Shown one piece after another: positions 27,232-36,064 of a DNA stretch of 64,000 nt. The notes beneath the pieces are model-generated. The model had not been told where the DNA came from. It worked only from the letters and a program-made list of their open reading frames with translations, and ran no database searches. How positions within the stretch are numbered: position 1 is the stretch's first letter; each line of letters starts with the position of its first letter. Origin of the DNA: Mesobacillus harenae (GTDB lineage: Bacteria; Bacillota; Bacilli; Bacillales; Cytobacillaceae); the NCBI RefSeq assembly GCF_013343715.1, contig NZ_JABUNR010000015.1, positions 62,001 through 126,000 of the forward strand, in the 5' to 3' direction. The position numbers and the translations under genes were made by a program.

Positions 27232-27289
27232 AAATATCTAATGAAAGCACGTGTCAAGACACGTGTGTTTTCATTAGATATTTATTTTT
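27232..27289 (+). terminator. Strong intrinsic terminator inside the exopolysaccharide operon leader
   Basis: A 24-26-nt arm pair (AAATATCTAATGAAA ... TTCATTAGATATTT around CACGTGTC AA GACACGTG) is followed by ATTTTTG. It would stop transcription 65 bases before the EpsC-like gene unless bypassed. Confidence 0.85.
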
Positions 27290-27354
27290 GGACTATGTAT
27301 TTTAGTTTGTAAAAGTTTTTTTACTGGACTACTAATTTAATAAGGAGGATATGG

Positions 27355-29175
27355 ATGAGTTACCGTAAACGGTTGTTGTTCTTAGCAGGGTTGGATTCAT
27401 TAATCGTTCTTTCTGCCATTTATTTAGCTTATATACCCCTTCATCCGTCAATTGAAACCTTTAGCTATGAAAATCTTTTGGCAAGTGGTCTTGTGTTGTT
27501 AATCACTCATCATTTCTTCGCCTCTGTTTTTCTGCTGTACAGCAAGGCGTGGCAATATGCGAGTATCGGCGAGCTAACCGGAATTGCGAAGGCTGTTACG
27601 CTCTCGATTGCTACTGTAACCGTATTTCAGTTCTTAGCAGGTTTGCCGATTTACGGGCGGGCTTTGGTAACGGCATGGATGCTGCATGTGTTATTGATTG
27701 GCGGTTCACGGTTTGCATGGCGTATATACCGGGATAGCTACATGAAATCAAACAAAGATATGAAAAAGGTGTTAATCATCGGAGCCGGCCAGGCGGGGAC
27801 ATTAGTTGTCAGGCAGCTGCTGAATAACCAGGAGATTGGCTTACAGCCTGTGGCGTTTATTGATGATGATTCAAGAAAACATAAACTTCATATTCTTGGC
27901 GTGCCGATTGCCGGCAAAACAAAGGATCTTGTTGCAGTTGTTGAAAAATATCAGATTGATTTGATTGTGATTGCGATTCCTTCTTTAAGTAAAACGGAAT
28001 TAAATTCAATTTTTGCTGAATGCTCAAAAACGAAAGTGAGAACACAAATTATGCCGAGAATTGAAGATGTAATGCTTGGGAAAGTACCGGTTAGTTCCTT
28101 CCGTGATGTTGAAGTTGAAGATCTCTTAGGACGTGAGCCGGTCGAGCTTGATATCGAGGGTATTTCCGAGTATGTCTCTAGGAAAACTATTCTTGTCACT
28201 GGAGCGGGTGGTTCAATCGGCTCAGAAATCTGCCGGCAGATCTGCAAGTTCGCTCCTGAAAAAATTGTCCTTGTCGGACATGGCGAAAACAGCATTTATC
28301 TTATTGATATGGAATTGAAAAACCAGTATGGAGAGTTCATTCAGATTGTTCCGGTGATTGGCGATGTTCAGGATCGGGAGCGGATGTTTGAAGTGATGGA
28401 CGAGCACAGACCGGATGTTGTTTATCATGCTGCGGCTCATAAGCATGTGCCATTAATGGAATACAATCCAAAAGAAGCAGTGAAGAACAATGTGTTTGGA
28501 ACGAAGAATGTGGCCGAAGCTGCTGATACATTTGGTGTTGCTACCTTCGTGCTCGTGTCTTCCGATAAAGCAGTTAATCCGACGAATGTAATGGGGTCAA
28601 CCAAGCGGATTGCTGAGATGATCATTCAGCAATTGGATAAAACAAGCAACACACGATTTGTGGCGGTTCGGTTCGGAAATGTTCTCGGCAGCCGTGGCAG
28701 TGTAATTCCGTTATTTAAAAAGCAAATTCAGGCAGGCGGACCGGTTACGGTTACCCATCAGGATATGACGCGCTATTTCATGACCATCCCAGAAGCATCC
28801 AGGCTTGTGATTCAAGCTGGATCATTGGCGCGCGGCGGCGAGATATTTGTGCTTGATATGGGTGAGCCGGTTAAGATTGTCGACCTCGCTAAAAACCTGA
28901 TCAAACTGTCGGGCTATACTATAGAAGAAATCGGGATCAATTATTCCGGATTACGGCCTGGAGAGAAGATGTTCGAAGAGCTGTTAAACGAAAAAGAAAT
29001 CCATCCAGTGCCAATCTTTCCAAAGATCTTCATTGGAAAAGCGGTTTTGGATCAGGAAGCTGAGATCAGTTACCTACTGGAGCGGTTTGATAGCTTGGAT
29101 GCGAATGAGATGAAAGAATATGTCATTAACTTGGCTAACCGGAGAGACAATCAGATATATTTGGTGGCGAAGTAG
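27355..29175 (+). CDS. Nucleotide-sugar 4,6-dehydratase, membrane-bound (EpsC/CapD-like)
   Basis: 606-residue protein. Residues 1-~115 form four membrane helices. A first Rossmann unit (LIIGAGQAGTLVV) follows, then the catalytic SDR domain with VTGAGGSIGSE (~282) and the SSDKAVNPTNVMGSTK active-site region, in which Met replaces Tyr of YxxxK as usual in this group. It converts UDP-GlcNAc to a 4-keto-6-deoxy sugar, an early step towards bacillosamine- or FucNAc-type sugars. AAGGAGG lies 8 nt before the ATG. Confidence 0.93.
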   Translation: MSYRKRLLFLAGLDSLIVLSAIYLAYIPLHPSIETFSYENLLASGLVLLITHHFFASVFLLYSKAWQYASIGELTGIAKAVTLSIATVTVFQFLAGLPIYGRALVTAWMLHVLLIGGSRFAWRIYRDSYMKSNKDMKKVLIIGAGQAGTLVVRQLLNNQEIGLQPVAFIDDDSRKHKLHILGVPIAGKTKDLVAVVEKYQIDLIVIAIPSLSKTELNSIFAECSKTKVRTQIMPRIEDVMLGKVPVSSFRDVEVEDLLGREPVELDIEGISEYVSRKTILVTGAGGSIGSEICRQICKFAPEKIVLVGHGENSIYLIDMELKNQYGEFIQIVPVIGDVQDRERMFEVMDEHRPDVVYHAAAHKHVPLMEYNPKEAVKNNVFGTKNVAEAADTFGVATFVLVSSDKAVNPTNVMGSTKRIAEMIIQQLDKTSNTRFVAVRFGNVLGSRGSVIPLFKKQIQAGGPVTVTHQDMTRYFMTIPEASRLVIQAGSLARGGEIFVLDMGEPVKIVDLAKNLIKLSGYTIEEIGINYSGLRPGEKMFEELLNEKEIHPVPIFPKIFIGKAVLDQEAEISYLLERFDSLDANEMKEYVINLANRRDNQIYLVAK

Positions 29176-29256
29176 AAAAGTTACAGAGGGAGCAGCTGTA
29201 ACATTAAATAAAAGAATTTGGAAACCTTGCGGTTTTTTCAGGGAGGACCCTTAGAT

Positions 29257-30138
29257 ATGAAAAAAGTACGGAAAGCTATCATCCCCGCAGCTGGACTGGG
29301 TACAAGGTTCCTGCCAGCTACCAAAGCAATGCCAAAAGAGATGCTGCCGATTGTTGATAAGCCAACTATTCAATACATTGTCGAAGAAGCGATTGCATCC
29401 GGAATAGAAGATATTATCATCGTAACCGGAAAAGGCAAGCGTGCCATCGAAGACCATTTCGACTTTGCGCCAGAGCTGGAGCAAAACCTGATTGAAAAAG
29501 GCAAACTGGAGCTGTTGGATAAGGTTCGCTACTCGACCAACCTGGCAGATATTCACTATATTCGCCAGAAAGAGCCAAAAGGATTAGGACATGCTGTCTG
29601 GTGCGCACGGAATTTTATCGGTGATGAGCCATTCGCTGTTCTCCTTGGAGATGATATTGTTCAGAGCGATACACCGTGTTTAAAGCAGCTAATTAATCAG
29701 TATGAAGAAACACTAGCATCCGTGATTGGGGTCCAGACTGTACCGGATAACGAGACACATCGATATGGGATTGTTGATCCTTCAGTGCAAGATGGACGCA
29801 GATATCAAGTTGCTAATTTTGTAGAGAAGCCAGCACCAGGTACAGCGCCATCTAACCTGGCGATCATGGGCCGGTACATTTTGACTCCGGAAATCTTTAT
29901 GTTCCTAGATCAGCAAGAAAAAGGAGCAGGCGGAGAAATCCAATTGACCGATGCGATTCAGAAGCTGAATCAAATCCAGCGAGTATTTGCTTATGACTTT
30001 GAAGGCAAGCGGTATGATGTAGGGGAGAAGATCGGGTTTGTCAAAACGACGATTGAATTTGCGCTACAGGATTCAGAGTTGAGGGAAGAGTTGCTATCGT
30101 ATTTGGATGGTGTGATGGAGAAGGCAAAGGTTAAATAG
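29257..30138 (+). CDS. galU: UTP-glucose-1-phosphate uridylyltransferase
   Basis: 293-residue nucleotidyltransferase making UDP-glucose. The signature [18 protein letters not shown] is at the N-terminus, with [10 protein letters not shown] as the metal-binding segment and FVEKP in the sugar pocket. The ATG at 29257 follows AGGGAGGA; the longer frame from 29218 has no ribosome site. It supplies UDP-Glc for the polymer and for UDP-Gal made by the GalE at the end of the locus. A terminator follows. Confidence 0.95.
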   Translation: MKKVRKAIIPAAGLGTRFLPATKAMPKEMLPIVDKPTIQYIVEEAIASGIEDIIIVTGKGKRAIEDHFDFAPELEQNLIEKGKLELLDKVRYSTNLADIHYIRQKEPKGLGHAVWCARNFIGDEPFAVLLGDDIVQSDTPCLKQLINQYEETLASVIGVQTVPDNETHRYGIVDPSVQDGRRYQVANFVEKPAPGTAPSNLAIMGRYILTPEIFMFLDQQEKGAGGEIQLTDAIQKLNQIQRVFAYDFEGKRYDVGEKIGFVKTTIEFALQDSELREELLSYLDGVMEKAKVK

Positions 30139-30149
30139 AAGTTGATAGG

Positions 30150-30194
30150 CAGGCTCCTACCTGATGGTTAGTAATGGGTGGGGGCTGTTTTTTT
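30150..30194 (+). terminator. Intrinsic terminator after galU
   Basis: A G-U-rich stem (GGCTCCTACC / GGTGGGGGCT) precedes TTTTTTT. Confidence 0.7.
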
Positions 30195-30284
30195 GTGGAT
30201 AGTAGTTTGTTATAAAGTTATGTATTGCTCCCAGATTAAATTTTAGAAGAAATCAATGATTCTAGAATGGGAGGATTAGATGAA

Positions 30285-30632
30285 ATGAAGGATTCAAATG
30301 GACTTACTCTTATAGACTTGATATCTGTTATAGCTATTCTTGGTATTTTGGCAGGAATAGCGGTACCATCTGTAATTTCGGTGATTGAGAATTCCAGGAG
30401 TGAGGTTTGCTTAGCTAACCAGGAAGAAGTCGAAAGAATGTATGAAGCTTATCTAGATTTAGAATACCTGGTCAGATGTACTTTTTCAAGGGCATCTTGA
30501 TTTATATGAAGGCGAGATTTGTCCAAGTCATGGTATGAAGATGGAGAGGTGCATTGCAGCGTGCATTCAAAAGAGGAGGAAGAGGAAACGGAAGATGAGG
30601 ATGAAAGCGGAGGAAGAGGAAACGGAAGATGA
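30285..30632 (+). pseudogene. Prepilin-like (type IV pilin methylation motif) protein, frameshifted
   Basis: The N-terminus has a prepilin-type signal (NGLTLIDLISVIAILGILAG, Leu/Thr instead of Phe/Thr). The first frame stops after LVRCTFSRAS. Downstream, a second frame (SDVLFQGHLDLYEGEICPSHG) and a third frame (WYEDGEVHCSVHSKEEEEE) read as the natural continuation, with Cys residues conserved in this group of exported proteins. At least two indels therefore break the gene. The tail holds a 34-bp tandem duplication (30577-30610 and 30611-30644). GGGAGGA precedes the ATG at 30285. Confidence 0.7.
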
Positions 30633-30644
30633 GGATGAAAGCGG
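30577..30644. repeat. 34-bp perfect tandem duplication
   Basis: Two adjacent copies of a 34-base unit beginning AGGAAGAGGAAACGGAAGAT. As 34 is not a multiple of three, it shifts the frame of the acidic tail of the pilin-like pseudogene. Confidence 0.9.
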
Positions 30645-30998
30645 AGGGGGAGTGCCTTTTTGTAGCTTAAACTTAATTTATCTAAGTGATTGAGTATGAT
30701 AGAGGAACTGAGTATCGTGGTTAGATTGAAGGCTAGAAACCTTGCGGGATAAGGGTTTGAGGCGATTTTAATGAGATTTATAGATTGATTGAATGGTATA
30801 TATAATAGGAAGAAACTCGGTTTGAAGTGCTAAAACAGTAAATATCTAATTCGTATTTGCATGGTAGATTGAATAGATATTACGAGGTGGCTATCAGTAG
30901 TAGATAACAATCTTAGTGGTTTAGTAGTTGATTGGAGTTTTGAAGATTCCAAGGAAGTCCTAATCTACTAAAGAACAAATTTTAAGGAGTGTAGCTGG
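30645..30998 (+). promoter_or_regulatory. Non-coding AT-rich leader of the polysaccharide cassette
   Basis: No gene is visible in this 354-bp stretch. It carries a small dyad AAACCTT / AAGGGTTT (30735-30756) and an inverted AGTAGAT / ATCTACT pair near its end. It should contain the promoter or read-through leader for the sugar transferase gene, but no convincing -35/-10 pair was found. Confidence 0.4.
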
Positions 30999-31628
30999 AT
31001 GTATATAAAGGTTAAAAGATTGATAGATATTATTCTTTCTTTAATAGGACTTATTGTCTTATCCCCCATTTTTTTCATTCTGATAATAGCTATTAAGATG
31101 GATTCAAGAGGACCGGTTTTATTTAAGCAAAAGCGTGTAGGGATCAACAAAACACATTTTAATATATTGAAGTTTCGTACTATGAGAATAGATACACCTA
31201 AGGATACTCCAACACATTTGCTTGAAAATCCAGAGCAGTATATCACAAAGATGGGTAAATTCTTGAGAAAAACCTCACTTGATGAGCTTCCGCAGATTTG
31301 GAATATTTTTGTAGGACAGATGAGTATTATTGGGCCAAGACCTGCACTATGGAATCAGTATGACCTGATTGCTGAACGGGATAAGTATGGTGCTAATGAT
31401 GTACCACCTGGATTAACTGGTTGGGCACAGATTAATGGTAGAGACGAGCTTCCTATTGAAGTGAAAGCGAAGTTGGATGGGAAGTACGTTGAGAAGATTA
31501 GTCTCTGGATGGATGTAAAGTGCTTCCTCGGGACCATCGTTAGTGTAGTGAAAAGTGACGGGGTTGTTGAAGGTGGAACCGGAGTTAAGAAGGAAGTTGC
31601 GAGTACTAAAGAGACTGAAACTTCATGA
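30999..31628 (+). CDS. Undecaprenyl-phosphate sugar-1-phosphate transferase (initiating glycosyltransferase)
   Basis: 209-residue polyprenyl-phosphate hexose phosphotransferase of the bacterial sugar transferase family (EpsL/PglC-like size). One N-terminal membrane helix is followed by GPVLFKQKRVG, LKFRTMR, the catalytic KTSLDELPQIWNI region, IGPRPAL and GLTGWAQINGR. It loads the first sugar on undecaprenyl phosphate at the inner leaflet. AAGGAG precedes the ATG. It opens the AT-rich cassette. Confidence 0.93.
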   Translation: MYIKVKRLIDIILSLIGLIVLSPIFFILIIAIKMDSRGPVLFKQKRVGINKTHFNILKFRTMRIDTPKDTPTHLLENPEQYITKMGKFLRKTSLDELPQIWNIFVGQMSIIGPRPALWNQYDLIAERDKYGANDVPPGLTGWAQINGRDELPIEVKAKLDGKYVEKISLWMDVKCFLGTIVSVVKSDGVVEGGTGVKKEVASTKETETS

Positions 31629-31656
31629 AAGTAAATAGATTAATAGAGGTGTTGAA

Positions 31657-32556
31657 ATGCTTTTAGTCACCGGAATCACTGGTCATACGGGAAAATACTT
31701 TTTACAAGAACTTATTGATAATAAATATGAAGGCTCTATTCGTTGTATTGTTAGGGAAACATCAAATACTTCTCCTTTGGATAAAAGCGGCCTAAATATA
31801 GAAAAGGTTGTAGGAGATTTAGATGATCCAGACTTTATCGGTAGTGTGATGAATGGTGTAGAAACGGTAATGCACATCTATAATATTCACCATTCACCAA
31901 TGATTGTTGAATCTGCTATTAAGAATAAAGTAAAAAGGGCTATATTAGTACACACCACAGGGATTTATTCGGAGTTCAAGTATGCCTCAGAAGGATATAA
32001 GAAAATAGAACAAAAGATTAACGAACTAAAAAGCGATACTAAATGTCTGACAAAAATTACAATTTTAAGGCCTTCTATGATATATGGAGATCTCTGTGAT
32101 AGAAATATGAGTAAGTTTATTAAGATGATAGATAAACTAAGAATCATGCCTGTTATCAACGGTGGAAATAGTTTAATTCAACCAGTGAATGCCAGAGATT
32201 TAGGGAAGGCGTTTTTTACTGTATTAATGTCTCCAGTAAAGTCTGATGGAGACGCTTATGATCTATCTGGCGAAAGGCCTATTAGAATGATAGATACTTT
32301 CAATTTAATAAGCAAAGAACTTAATAAAAAAACAGTCTTCATCAGTGTACCATTAAGTTTAGGAGTACTGATGGCAAAAGTTATTAAAACTCTGACACTA
32401 CGAAGAATCGATTATATAGAACGGGTTCAGAGAATGGGAGAAGACAGAAACTATTCCCACGATAGTGCAACTAGTGACTTCGGTTATAATCCCATGACTT
32501 TTGAAAAAGGAATACAAATAGAAGTTCAAGAGTATCTAGAGAAAAATAGAAACTAG
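31657..32556 (+). CDS. NAD-dependent sugar epimerase/reductase-like SDR
   Basis: 299-residue Rossmann protein with VTGITGHTGKYF at the N-terminus. The usual YxxxK is not obvious: the region reads YASEGYKKIEQK, so a shifted Tyr/Lys may serve. It resembles reductases acting on keto sugars in O-antigen loci and could act on the product of the EpsC-like dehydratase; this is inferred. It lies 28 bp after the sugar transferase gene, in the same operon. Confidence 0.7.
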   Translation: MLLVTGITGHTGKYFLQELIDNKYEGSIRCIVRETSNTSPLDKSGLNIEKVVGDLDDPDFIGSVMNGVETVMHIYNIHHSPMIVESAIKNKVKRAILVHTTGIYSEFKYASEGYKKIEQKINELKSDTKCLTKITILRPSMIYGDLCDRNMSKFIKMIDKLRIMPVINGGNSLIQPVNARDLGKAFFTVLMSPVKSDGDAYDLSGERPIRMIDTFNLISKELNKKTVFISVPLSLGVLMAKVIKTLTLRRIDYIERVQRMGEDRNYSHDSATSDFGYNPMTFEKGIQIEVQEYLEKNRN

Positions 32557-32579
32557 CTAAAATGAGTAGGAGTATTAAT

Positions 32580-33686
32580 ATGAAAATAGCTGTACTTTCA
32601 AGCCATACATCATCGTTGTTTTGGTTCCGTATGGATATGATGAAAGACTTTATAGAAAATGGTCATACCGTTATTGCATTAGGATCTGAGCCTGAAGCAG
32701 AATGGAAGGAAAAGTTCGAAAAATACAATATTGATTATAGGCAGCTATATGTTGAACGCAATGGTATGAATCCAATCAAAGACTTAAAAACTTTAAGGTT
32801 TCTTTATACATTCATGAAAAAGGAAAAACCTGATAAAGTGTTCGCATATCAAGCCAAAACGGTTGTTTATGGAAGTATAGCTGCAAAGTTAAATGGTGTT
32901 TCTGAAGTATACCCTTTAATAGCTGGACTTGGTTCGATATTTAGGGGAGAAGGTTTTAAAAACAAAATAGTAAAAACAATAATGAAAGTAGAATACTGGG
33001 CTGCTTGCAAATGTAGCAAGAAAGTATTCTTTCAGAATCAAGATGATAAAAATGAATTTATTCAAAATGGTTTAGTAAAAGATAATATGACGGTAATAAT
33101 TAATGGTTCGGGAGTAGATCTTGATAAATTCAAACCAACACAATTTCCGGAAGAACCAGCATTTCTCTATATTGGTAGACTTATTAAAGATAAAGGAATA
33201 ATGGAATATTTAGAAGCTTGTAGAGAAGTTAAAGATAAACACCCTAAGGTACGTTGTTTACTAGTAGGCCCATATGACAGTAATCCTTCTGCCTTAAAAC
33301 CAGATGAGCTGAAGCCATATATAGAAAATGGTGTTATTGAATATTTTGGGGAACAAAGTGATGTGAGACCATTTATCTCTCAATGTAGTACCTATGTATT
33401 ACCATCATATCATGAAGGTACGCCAAAAACAGTATTAGAAGCCATGGCAATGGGGAGATCAATCATTACCAGTGATGCTCCCGGTTGCAGGGAGACAGTT
33501 ATCGAAGGACTAAATGGATATTTAGTAAAGGTCAAGGATATCAAGGGGTTAACAAATAAGATGGAATACTTGATTTCTAATCGTGAGATATGCAAAAACA
33601 TGGGGCAAGAAAGCGAGAAGATTGCTAGAGAAAAATATGATGTTAAGGTTGTTAATCAGTCAATTATCCAGACAATGGGTTTATAA
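32580..33686 (+). CDS. Glycosyltransferase family 4 (PglA-like)
   Basis: 368-residue GT-B enzyme. The N-terminal domain starts MKIAVLSSHTSSLFWFR, the UDP-binding part has YIGRLIKDKGI, and the C-terminal donor site has PSYHEGTPKTVLEAMA, the EX7E-type motif. The ATG at 32580 is preferred over 32562 because AGGAG lies 7 nt before it. It resembles enzymes adding HexNAc to undecaprenyl-linked deoxyamino sugars. Linkage specificity cannot be read. Confidence 0.88.
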   Translation: MKIAVLSSHTSSLFWFRMDMMKDFIENGHTVIALGSEPEAEWKEKFEKYNIDYRQLYVERNGMNPIKDLKTLRFLYTFMKKEKPDKVFAYQAKTVVYGSIAAKLNGVSEVYPLIAGLGSIFRGEGFKNKIVKTIMKVEYWAACKCSKKVFFQNQDDKNEFIQNGLVKDNMTVIINGSGVDLDKFKPTQFPEEPAFLYIGRLIKDKGIMEYLEACREVKDKHPKVRCLLVGPYDSNPSALKPDELKPYIENGVIEYFGEQSDVRPFISQCSTYVLPSYHEGTPKTVLEAMAMGRSIITSDAPGCRETVIEGLNGYLVKVKDIKGLTNKMEYLISNREICKNMGQESEKIAREKYDVKVVNQSIIQTMGL

Positions 33687-33704
33687 AATAAAGGAGAATT
33701 TAAT

Positions 33705-35087
33705 ATGAAATTATATGAGAAGATTGTTAATAGAGAAGAGAAAATCTCATTAATTGGACTTGGTTATGTTGGTATGCCAATTGCTGTTGCTTTTGCTAAA
33801 AAAGCTGACGTGATTGGCTTTGACGTAAATAAACAAAAAGTTGAACTTTATAAAAGTGGTATAGATCCTACAAAAGAAGTAGGAAATGAAGTAATTAAGA
33901 ACACAACAGTTGAGTTTACATCAGATGAAGCAAGTCTTAGGGAAGCGAAATTTCATATTGTAGCCGTGCCTACTCCGGTAAAAGATGATCATACACCTGA
34001 TTTAACACCGGTGGAATCAGCAAGTCGCACCTTGGGTAGAAATTTGACAATAGGCTCAATAGTTGTCTTTGAATCTACAGTTTATCCTGGTGTAACTGAA
34101 GATATTTGTGTTCCAATTTTAGAGAAAGAATCAGGACTACAATGTGGTGTAGACTTTAAAGTTGGTTATTCACCAGAGAGAATTAACCCTGGTGATAAAG
34201 TTCATAGACTAGAGACTATTATAAAAGTTGTGGCAGGGCAAGATGAAGAGACTTTAGATAATGTAGCAAAGGTTTATGAATTGGTGGTAGAAGCTGGTGT
34301 GCATAAAGCAGCAAGTATTAAAGTGGCGGAGGCTGCAAAGGTCATAGAGAATTCACAACGTGATATTAATATTGCTTTCATGAATGAACTCTCTATTATA
34401 TTTAATAAAATGGGAATTGATACAAAAGCGGTACTTGAAGCAGCAGGAACGAAATGGAACTTCCTTAATTTTTCTCCAGGATTAGTTGGTGGCCACTGTA
34501 TAGGGGTTGACCCATACTACTTAACATATAAAGCAGAGCAAATGGGTTACCATTCCCAAATTATACTTTCGGGAAGAAAAATAAACGATGATATGGGTAA
34601 ATATGTTGCCGAAAATACGGTAAAGAAAATGATTAAAGCTAATAAGCAAATAAATGGTGCGAAAGTAGCTATATTTGGTGTTACGTTTAAAGAGAACTGT
34701 CCCGATGTCAGGAATACAAAAGTAGTCGACGTAATAAAAGAATTAGAAGAGTACGGAGTAGACGTTAAAGTTGTAGATCCTCAAGCTGACAAAGAAGATT
34801 TATGGCGTGAATATAGGATTAATCTTTGTGAAATAGAAGATATAAAAGAAATGGATGCAATAATCTTTGCAGTTCCACACGATGAATTTAAAGATATTCA
34901 ATTGGAAGATGTAAGGATGATGTTTGGGCCAATTGGATATGTAAATTTAGAAGCTATGAATGAAGTAGCTGCAACTTCTGAGTTTGATATAGAAAATGAT
35001 AGAAAAGATTGTGTTCTTATGGACCTTAAAGGAATGTTTAATAGAAAAGAAGCAGAAGATACTGGATTTATTTATTGGAGGCTATAA
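33705..35087 (+). CDS. UDP-N-acetyl-hexosamine 6-dehydrogenase (WbpO/TviB-like)
   Basis: 460-residue UDP-sugar dehydrogenase. NAD-binding motif GLGYVGMPIA is at the N-terminus; the catalytic Cys is in GGHCIGVDPYYLT (~264), and the C-terminal domain has GVTFKENCPDVRNTK. Sequence style matches the WbpO/TviB group that oxidises UDP-GalNAc to UDP-GalNAcA, which fits the adjacent WbpP/TviC-like epimerase. An AAGGAG ribosome site precedes the ATG. The stop lies 2 bases before the start of the next gene. Confidence 0.9.
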   Translation: MKLYEKIVNREEKISLIGLGYVGMPIAVAFAKKADVIGFDVNKQKVELYKSGIDPTKEVGNEVIKNTTVEFTSDEASLREAKFHIVAVPTPVKDDHTPDLTPVESASRTLGRNLTIGSIVVFESTVYPGVTEDICVPILEKESGLQCGVDFKVGYSPERINPGDKVHRLETIIKVVAGQDEETLDNVAKVYELVVEAGVHKAASIKVAEAAKVIENSQRDINIAFMNELSIIFNKMGIDTKAVLEAAGTKWNFLNFSPGLVGGHCIGVDPYYLTYKAEQMGYHSQIILSGRKINDDMGKYVAENTVKKMIKANKQINGAKVAIFGVTFKENCPDVRNTKVVDVIKELEEYGVDVKVVDPQADKEDLWREYRINLCEIEDIKEMDAIIFAVPHDEFKDIQLEDVRMMFGPIGYVNLEAMNEVAATSEFDIENDRKDCVLMDLKGMFNRKEAEDTGFIYWRL

Positions 35088-35089
35088 CA

Positions 35090-36064
35090 TTGGGGTATGA
35101 AAATATAAAATTTCCAGATGAAAGTAAATTCTTAGTTACTGGCTCAGCAGGTTTTATTGGTTCTAATTTAGTAGAAGCAATACTTAATTTAGGCTATAAA
35201 GTTAGAGGGATAGATAATTTTTCAACTGGTAAAAAGGAAAATGTAGAAGAGTTTTTAGATAATCCTAATTACGAATTTATCGAGGGAGATATTCGTGATC
35301 TTGAAACATGTATGAAAGCTTGTGAAGGAATCGATTATGTTTTAAATCAAGCTGCATGGGGGAGTGTTCCAAGAAGTATTGAGATGCCTTTGTTTTATGA
35401 AGAGGTAAACATAAAAGGTACACTATATATGATGGAAGCAGCAAGGCAAGCAGGTGTAAAGAAATTTGTCTATGCTTCTAGTTCTTCAGTGTATGGTGAC
35501 GAGCCAAATCTTCCGAAAAAAGAGGGAAGAGAGGGCAATGTATTATCACCTTATGCACTTACCAAAAAAGTAGATGAAGAGTATGGAAAAATCTATACAA
35601 AGTTATATGGACTTGATACTTATGGTATGCGTTATTTTAATGTGTTTGGTAGAAGACAAGATCCTAATGGTGCTTATGCAGCAGTAATTCCAAAATTCAT
35701 TAAACAGTTACTTAATGATGAGCAACCAACTATTAATGGTGATGGAAAGCAGAGTAGAGATTTTACTTATATCGAGAATGTGATTGAGGCAAACTTGAAG
35801 GCTTGTAATGCATCCCATGAAGCGGCTGGACAGGCCTATAATATTGCTTATGGTGGAAGAGAGTTTTTAATTGATATCTATACCTATTTGTTGAATGCAT
35901 TAGGAAAAGATATTCAGCCGATATTTGGACCAGATCGTAAAGGTGACATTAAGCATAGTAATGCTGATATTAGTAAAGCAAAAGATTTTCTAGGATATTA
36001 TCCAGACTGGGGTTTTGAGAGGGGCATTACGGCTGCTATACAGTGGTATAAGGAGAATTTATAA
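35090..36064 (+). CDS. UDP-GlcNAc 4-epimerase (WbpP/TviC-like)
   Basis: 324-residue extended SDR with VTGSAGFIGSN, the GSVPRSI loop typical of UDP-GlcNAc epimerases, active-site SPYALTKK (YxxxK), and RYFNVFGRRQDPNGAYAAVIP. The TTG at 35090 is chosen because GGAGG lies 8 nt upstream; an in-frame TTG at 35075 would overlap the ribosome site. It interconverts UDP-GlcNAc and UDP-GalNAc, feeding the dehydrogenase encoded upstream. Confidence 0.9.
   Translation: MGYENIKFPDESKFLVTGSAGFIGSNLVEAILNLGYKVRGIDNFSTGKKENVEEFLDNPNYEFIEGDIRDLETCMKACEGIDYVLNQAAWGSVPRSIEMPLFYEEVNIKGTLYMMEAARQAGVKKFVYASSSSVYGDEPNLPKKEGREGNVLSPYALTKKVDEEYGKIYTKLYGLDTYGMRYFNVFGRRQDPNGAYAAVIPKFIKQLLNDEQPTINGDGKQSRDFTYIENVIEANLKACNASHEAAGQAYNIAYGGREFLIDIYTYLLNALGKDIQPIFGPDRKGDIKHSNADISKAKDFLGYYPDWGFERGITAAIQWYKENL

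Noticed and set aside
30735..30756. AAACCTT / AAGGGTTT dyad considered as a phage-type attachment core
   Set aside because: No integrase, no second copy and no direct-repeat boundary were found in the window.
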